Source: Bacteroidota bacterium (GTDB lineage: Bacteria; Bacteroidota; Bacteroidia; Bacteroidales; B39-G9). From it: 19,393 nt of DNA. Position numbers and translations under genes: made by a program. The stretch is from positions 1 to 19,393 of the forward strand of contig QMPG01000022.1 in assembly GCA_003648455.1 (NCBI GenBank), written 5' to 3'. The notes beneath the pieces are model-generated. The model ran no database searches. It worked only from the letters and a program-made list of their open reading frames with translations, and was not told the origin of the DNA. Positions 15,489 to 19,393 of this stretch are shown piece by piece. How positions within the stretch are numbered: position 1 is the stretch's first letter; each line of letters begins with the position of its first letter.

Positions 15489-17057
15489 ATGAAAAACTTT
15501 TTTTTATTAATTATTACAATATTTGCCATTAACAGCATTTTTTCGCAAGAAAATTACGTAGGTTATTGGCAACGAGAAGATAATAGTATTTATGAAGTTA
15601 AAAACAATCAAGCAATATTAGTTAAAGTAGGAAGAGTTTTAAAAAGGGGTAACTTTAAAATTGGGGATCTAAAAATAAAAAATATTGTCGTAGAAAATGG
15701 AATAATTCGAGGATATAGAAGAGTCAATACTTATGATGGTAATTTATTGGGATGGCAAAAAATACGTATAGTTAAACGTAATAATGTGGCAAATATTATT
15801 GATGATGTAACAGGGAAAGTTTTAACTTCATTAAGAAGAATCAACAAAAAAGAAGCCTTACAGATTCAGAATATAGTTCCAAAAAAATTACTTGGAGAAT
15901 GGAAAAGAGTTAACGATGGTTCAATTTATTCTTTCGAAGGCGATGTCGCTGTTATTAAAAGAATTGGGTTTCAATTAGAGAGAGGCAAGTTTCACAATAA
16001 TCAAATAAAAATCAGGAATATTAATCAGATTGGCAATGAGTCGTATTCAGCTCAAGACAGACTTAATAATAAAGAAGGTGATTTGCTTTTATGGAATAAT
16101 GTTGTTATTAATGTTGAGAATGAAAATTTAATAATTCATTCAAAAAGGAGTAATAGGGTTCAGAAATTTCATAGGGTTATTGCTGAAGACAATAAATTAT
16201 TGGTTGCAAAAGAAAATAATGTAATTAGAACAGATAATGAGGCAAGTGTTGCTGTGGTAGCTGATGTAGATGTTAATATTCCGATTAATAATTCTGTTAA
16301 ATCAAATACTTTTGCGTTAATTATTGGTAATGAGGATTATAGCTCTTTTCAAATAGATTTAGACAACGAAGTTAATGTTGATTTTGCAGCTAATGATGCG
16401 AAAATTTTTAAGGAATATGTAGTTAAAACTCTCGGTGTTCCCCAAAAAAATGTTATTCTTATTACAAACGCTACATATGGACAAATGATGCAGGGTATAT
16501 CAAAACTAAATAAATTATCAGAGATAAGTGAAGGTGAAGCAGAACTGATTTTTTATTATGCAGGTCACGGTTTACCCGACGAAATAACAAAAGAAGCATA
16601 TATTATGCCGGTTGATATTAGTGGCAGCAATGTCACAAGTGGTATTAAAATTGACGATGTATATAAAAAACTGTTAGAGTTCCCAAATAAAAAAGTTACT
16701 GTTTTTTTAGATGCTTGTTTCTCCGGAGGAGCACGTAATCAAGGATTAATTGCAATGAGAGGAGTGAAAATAAGACCTAAAGAGAATGCCCTTTTTGGTA
16801 ATTTAGTTGTTTTTACTTCAAGTTCAGGCAATGAATCTTCAGCTACTCTTAAAGAAAAACAACACGGTTTGTTTACTTATTATTTGCTGAAAAAACTTCA
16901 AGAAACAAAAGGAAATATTTCTTATAAAGAATTAGCTGATTTCTTAAACCATAAAATTAAATTAGAATCTGTTTTAATTAACAATAAAGAACAAACACCA
17001 CAAACCAATGTTAGTCCTGATGTGAAAGATGTTTGGGAAAACTGGAAGTTTAATTAA
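15489..17057 (+). CDS. Secreted caspase-fold (C14-like) peptidase with duplicated N-terminal beta module
   Basis: The 522-residue protein starts with a signal peptide (cleavage likely after FSQ at 20). Two homologous modules of about 97 residues follow, at 22-118 and 133-230. Each opens with GYWQRE/GEWKRV, then an SIY strand, a VLKRGNFK/QLERGKFH block and an IKNI/IRNI strand. After a short linker the peptidase domain (about 274-520) shows TFALIIGNEDY (274-284), the catalytic His360 in YAGHG and the catalytic Cys410 in DACFSGG, both intact. It should be a cysteine peptidase of the caspase/metacaspase clan acting outside the cytoplasm. The substrate is unknown; metacaspase-like members often cut after basic residues. 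The gene stands alone between a terminator and a convergent lipoprotein gene. Confidence 0.9.
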   Translation: MKNFFLLIITIFAINSIFSQENYVGYWQREDNSIYEVKNNQAILVKVGRVLKRGNFKIGDLKIKNIVVENGIIRGYRRVNTYDGNLLGWQKIRIVKRNNVANIIDDVTGKVLTSLRRINKKEALQIQNIVPKKLLGEWKRVNDGSIYSFEGDVAVIKRIGFQLERGKFHNNQIKIRNINQIGNESYSAQDRLNNKEGDLLLWNNVVINVENENLIIHSKRSNRVQKFHRVIAEDNKLLVAKENNVIRTDNEASVAVVADVDVNIPINNSVKSNTFALIIGNEDYSSFQIDLDNEVNVDFAANDAKIFKEYVVKTLGVPQKNVILITNATYGQMMQGISKLNKLSEISEGEAELIFYYAGHGLPDEITKEAYIMPVDISGSNVTSGIKIDDVYKKLLEFPNKKVTVFLDACFSGGARNQGLIAMRGVKIRPKENALFGNLVVFTSSSGNESSATLKEKQHGLFTYYLLKKLQETKGNISYKELADFLNHKIKLESVLINNKEQTPQTNVSPDVKDVWENWKFN

Positions 17058-17066
17058 ATAATTATT

Positions 17067-17090
17067 TTTAGAACTTATAACTTTTCTAAA
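17067..17090. terminator. Possible weak bidirectional terminator between convergent genes
   Basis: TTTAGAA (17067-17073) pairs with TTCTAAA (17084-17090) around a 10-base loop. On both strands the stem ends in T residues. It lies between the caspase stop at 17057 and the end of the minus-strand lipoprotein gene, overlapping the latter's last codons. The stem is short and AT-only apart from one pair. Confidence 0.35.
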
Positions 17091-17569
17091 TTACCAATTT
17101 TTTCCCAGTTTTTATCCGGAGTTAAAGTTACTGCAATAATTATATTGTTATTTTTTTTAAAATACCCAATACCTTCTTCATAGTTAACACCTTTTGATAA
17201 TATTGCGTCAATTTGAGTAGGAGTTAGTTTATACATTGCTCCGTCGGCAGCATCAATAATTAATCCAATAATTTGTCCAAAAATAATATTTCCAATATAC
17301 CAAGCATTAAATTTTCGTGCAATATTTACTTCATAAGGCTTGTAGCCATCTAATTCGATTCTAATTGTCTGGTTCGTAATATTTCTTGATAATCTGGTTG
17401 TTATTGGTGTAATGCCAATATTGTTATTGTTCAATTTAACTACAGCCCCAGACGGAGAACTTTTTATTACTATATCTTGCTTTGTGCCTGTCATTATTGT
17501 TGCACAACTCGTCATTATTATTAATATTGATAAAAAAGAGGTAAGGAAGAAAAATTTATAATATTTCAT
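17075..17569 (-). CDS. PEGA-domain lipoprotein
   Basis: With the start at the ATG at 17569 the protein is 164 residues: a hydrophobic signal ending in lipobox MTSC (Cys22), then a PEGA-like beta domain (QDIVIKSSPSGAVV, a G-x-TPI turn, IRIELDGYKPYEV) and a hydrophobic segment GNIIFGQIIGLIIDAADGAMYKL, a motif recurring in short envelope lipoproteins. An in-frame ATG ten codons upstream (17599) is unlikely because it falls inside the -7 box at 17597-17604. It is probably an envelope-anchored ligand- or wall-binding lipoprotein. Its function is unknown. It is convergent with the caspase gene and divergent from the ABC ATPase gene. Confidence 0.85.
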   Translation of the reverse strand: MKYYKFFFLTSFLSILIIMTSCATIMTGTKQDIVIKSSPSGAVVKLNNNNIGITPITTRLSRNITNQTIRIELDGYKPYEVNIARKFNAWYIGNIIFGQIIGLIIDAADGAMYKLTPTQIDAILSKGVNYEEGIGYFKKNNNIIIAVTLTPDKNWEKIGNLEKL

Positions 17570-17596
17570 ATTTAATATATTTTTAGCATTTAAATA

Positions 17597-17630
17597 CAAA
17601 AATAATAAAATTCACAATAAGTAAAGTCAA
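17597..17630 (-). promoter_or_regulatory. Promoter for the PEGA lipoprotein gene (-33 TTGAC, -7 TATTTTTG)
   Basis: On the minus strand TTGAC (17630-17626) and TATTTTTG (17604-17597) are 21 bases apart, fitting the Bacteroidota -33/-7 arrangement. Transcription would begin a few bases after 17597, leaving a leader of about 20 bases before the ATG at 17569. Confidence 0.55.
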
Positions 17631-17649
17631 TACAATATAAATAATTTTA

Positions 17650-17657
17650 TATTTTTG
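17650..17657 (+). promoter_or_regulatory. Candidate -7 box for the ABC ATPase gene
   Basis: TATTTTTG matches TAnnTTTG and is identical to the minus-strand box 45 bases away. Transcription from it would start at about 17662, after the in-frame ATG at 17659. Translation should therefore begin at the ATG at 17680. No clear -33 element is seen upstream. Confidence 0.5.
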
Positions 17658-17679
17658 TATGTTCGAAATTTTAAAATGC

Positions 17680-18693
17680 ATGAAAATAAAACGAGATAAT
17701 ATTATTAATATTACAGATCTTGATGTTGGTTATATTTTTTCAAAAAAAAAAAATAAAACCATTCATGCCGATATAAATCTATCTTCGTTTAAAGGTGAGT
17801 TAACTGCATTAATTGGTAAGAATGGCATTGGCAAAAGTACTTTGCTTCGAACAATTTGTAATCTGCAAAAATCACTTAATGGAAATATTGAAATTTTCAA
17901 CAAAGAGATTAGTCAATATTCGCAAAATGATCTTGCAAAAAGAATAAGTTTTGTATCTACCGAAGCAATAAATGTAGGGTATATGAAAGTTTTCGATTTC
18001 GTTGCCCTTGGCAGATTCCCGTATACTAACTGGATTGGTAAATTGACAAATAAAGATGTTGAGCTTGTTCGCGAAGCACTTGCCTTAGTTAAGATGGATG
18101 CTTTTGCACAAAAGTATCTAAATGAGATAAGCGACGGAGAACGACAGCGTGTTATGATTGCTCGCACATTGGCTCAGGATACTGATATTATTATTCTTGA
18201 TGAACCAACAGCATTTCTTGATATGCCTAATAAATATGAAATAGTTCACCTGCTTAATCATTTAACAAAAACTAAAAACAAAACTATTATCTTTTCGTCA
18301 CACGATATTGATATTGCTATGAGCCAATGTGATAAAATGTGGTTGATGTTTGATAACTCTATTATTGAAGGTGCTCCCGAAGATTTGATTTTAAACAATA
18401 TATTTTCTGAAATTTTTGAAAACACAAACCTTAATTTTAATATTAATACAGGTGAGTTCAAAACTATTAATCACACTAACAATCATATAGGCTTAATAGG
18501 AGAGGGAATTTACTTTTTTTGGACAAAAAAAGCACTTGAACGAATGGGGTTTATTGTTAACCGTAACAAAAGTGTGAGCAATAAAATAGTTATCAAAACT
18601 GATAATCAAAACACAAAATGGATGCTAGAAGGAAAAGAAATTGTTTTTAATTCAATTTATGAATTATCGCAAAATCTTTATTTTAGTCTTTGA
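17680..18693 (+). CDS. ABC importer ATPase, FecE/BtuD type, with C-terminal extension
   Basis: Starting at the ATG at 17680 (337 residues; an upstream ATG at 17659 would add seven), the ABC domain has Walker A GKNGIGKS, the signature helix ISDGERQR, Walker B IIILDEP with the catalytic Glu, and the switch His in SSHD. VALGRFPYTNW after the Q-loop region is typical of siderophore/cobalamin importers. The usual Q-loop glutamine is not where expected: the strand reads ISFVSTEAINVG, which I recall as a Bacteroidota trait. After the ABC domain comes an extension of about 75 residues (IGEGIYFFWTKKALERMGF, then a small beta segment). It is the plausible partner of the permease at 8245-9291, 8.4 kb away. 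The downstream gene is convergent, 22 bases on. Confidence 0.92.
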   Translation: MKIKRDNIINITDLDVGYIFSKKKNKTIHADINLSSFKGELTALIGKNGIGKSTLLRTICNLQKSLNGNIEIFNKEISQYSQNDLAKRISFVSTEAINVGYMKVFDFVALGRFPYTNWIGKLTNKDVELVREALALVKMDAFAQKYLNEISDGERQRVMIARTLAQDTDIIILDEPTAFLDMPNKYEIVHLLNHLTKTKNKTIIFSSHDIDIAMSQCDKMWLMFDNSIIEGAPEDLILNNIFSEIFENTNLNFNINTGEFKTINHTNNHIGLIGEGIYFFWTKKALERMGFIVNRNKSVSNKIVIKTDNQNTKWMLEGKEIVFNSIYELSQNLYFSL

Positions 18694-18715
18694 AAGAATA
18701 ATAATAGAAATCAAA

Positions 18716-19258
18716 TTAGTAAAGCTGTTTAAATTCATTAACTTTTGAAAATATTTTGCTGTCAATCAATAGCTTAAATTCTTTCTTTGTTGGATTTATG
18801 ATATATTTTTCTATTTCACCCTTTTTGTTTTTTATTTCTTTTGCAGTTGTGATATCTTTTAAATTATTAATTATTTCCTCTTTATTATCTTTTCCAAGGT
18901 CAATGTAGTAAACAAGTATATTTTTTTTATTCTTTTTAAATATAAAAACATTCCATATATTGCTGCTAGTATCTCTTAGGTTAATAACAAAAGAATCTTC
19001 ACATTTTTTTAAAATTATTTTATTGGGAGTTAGTTTTTCTTCCATGTGAAACGCAGTAGTTTTTTTATTTCCATATTTAAAAGAATTTTTCTTTATAGTA
19101 AGAGTATCGCTATCTTTATCAATGTAAATTCCTATAAGTTCTTGTGGAAATTCAGATAATTCATCAGAATTTTTTGGTTGTGGAGTTTCAAATGCTACTG
19201 TTGTGCAAGATGTGATTATTGTTAAAAGAACTACTGAAAATAGAAATAATTTTTTCAT
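18716..19258 (-). CDS. Unidentified lipoprotein
   Basis: The 180-residue protein has a signal peptide with lipobox ITSC (Cys18), then a Pro-rich start (FETPQPKNSDELSEFPQELIGIY, in two blocks at 23-34 and 35-45). The rest is a Lys-rich, beta-strand-type domain with no recognisable catalytic motif. The opening 'FE.PQP...L..FP..L.G.Y' recalls small Bacteroidota lipoproteins whose following fold may be lipocalin-like; that is only an impression. Its start ATG is clear. No promoter box is visible in the 135 bases upstream, which are instead rich in palindromes. Confidence 0.78.
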   Translation of the reverse strand: MKKLFLFSVVLLTIITSCTTVAFETPQPKNSDELSEFPQELIGIYIDKDSDTLTIKKNSFKYGNKKTTAFHMEEKLTPNKIILKKCEDSFVINLRDTSSNIWNVFIFKKNKKNILVYYIDLGKDNKEEIINNLKDITTAKEIKNKKGEIEKYIINPTKKEFKLLIDSKIFSKVNEFKQLY

Positions 19259-19307
19259 AACAATTATGTATTAACCCGAAAAATTCATAATTTTTCTACG
19301 CTTAAGA

Positions 19308-19380
19308 ATTACCAACAAATTTGGTGTTTTTAAAACCCCAAATTTGGGTACTTCTAATGCGGGGTTTCCCGCTTTACTTT
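19308..19380. repeat. Palindrome-rich, GC-richer edge sequence, possible dispersed repeat
   Basis: The block contains the 9-base direct repeat CAAATTTGG (19316-19324 and 19339-19347), the 12-bp palindrome CCCAAATTTGGG (19337-19348) and a GC-rich hairpin GCGGG-GTTT-CCCGC (19359-19372). Dense symmetry and a sharp rise in GC against the AT-rich background suggest part of a repeated element cut off by the window edge. Confidence 0.5.
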
Positions 19381-19393
19381 CCACTATCCATCG

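Noticed and set aside
1..19393. CRISPR array, tRNA, rRNA, riboswitch, or phage and transposase genes
   Set aside because: No regularly spaced direct repeats, cloverleaf-like segments, conserved riboswitch cores or transposase motifs were recognised by reading. A covariance-model scan was not possible.

Overview
The window is AT-rich with long A and T runs, no Shine-Dalgarno-like sequences before its genes, several lipoproteins with a short TSC or FSC lipobox, and two promoters carrying a Bacteroidota-type -7 box (TAnnTTTG). Together with the gene families present (a DUF368 transporter, an ECF sigma factor next to a DUF6249 membrane protein, a ferredoxin-dependent 2-oxoacid oxidoreductase, a Bacteroidota-type FecE ATPase), this points to an anaerobic or microaerobic member of the Bacteroidota, probably near Bacteroidales/Marinilabiliales. 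The phylum is well supported; the order is a guess. No rRNA, tRNA, CRISPR array, transposase or phage gene was seen.

Layout. 1-152: tail of an unidentified gene and a strong terminator. 277-3141: a cytoplasmic TPR protein and a threonine-synthase-fold PLP enzyme that looks more like cysteate synthase, closed by a terminator. 3240-4175: a DUF368/PopT undecaprenyl-phosphate translocase. 4294-9291: an apparent operon of a 925-residue exported repeat protein, a substrate-binding lipoprotein and a FecCD-type permease. 9292-9495: a hairpin-rich intergenic repeat. 9496-10853 (minus): DUF6249 membrane protein, ECF sigma factor and a two-helix membrane protein, in that transcriptional order. 11122-15349: an aminotransferase followed by a four-subunit 2-oxoacid:ferredoxin oxidoreductase operon (delta, alpha, beta, gamma) ending in a strong terminator. 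15489-17057: a secreted caspase-fold peptidase with a duplicated N-terminal module. 17075-17569 (minus): a PEGA lipoprotein, transcribed divergently from 17680-18693, an ABC ATPase of the FecE type. 18716-19258 (minus): an unidentified lipoprotein, followed by palindrome-rich, GC-richer sequence that looks like the edge of a dispersed repeat.

How the genes fit together. The substrate-binding lipoprotein, permease and ATPase form a plausible complete iron-siderophore, heme or cobalamin importer, but the ATPase lies about 8.4 kb from the permease behind unrelated genes. The aminotransferase and oxidoreductase can work in sequence: an amino acid becomes a 2-oxoacid, which becomes acyl-CoA, CO2 and reduced ferredoxin. 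The most unusual items are the 925-residue protein, whose eleven repeats are spaced 57 or 64 residues apart; the caspase-like protein with its duplicated module; the cysteate-synthase-like enzyme, which may point to sulfonolipids; and the sigma factor whose C-terminal tail is encoded by a heptanucleotide tandem repeat.
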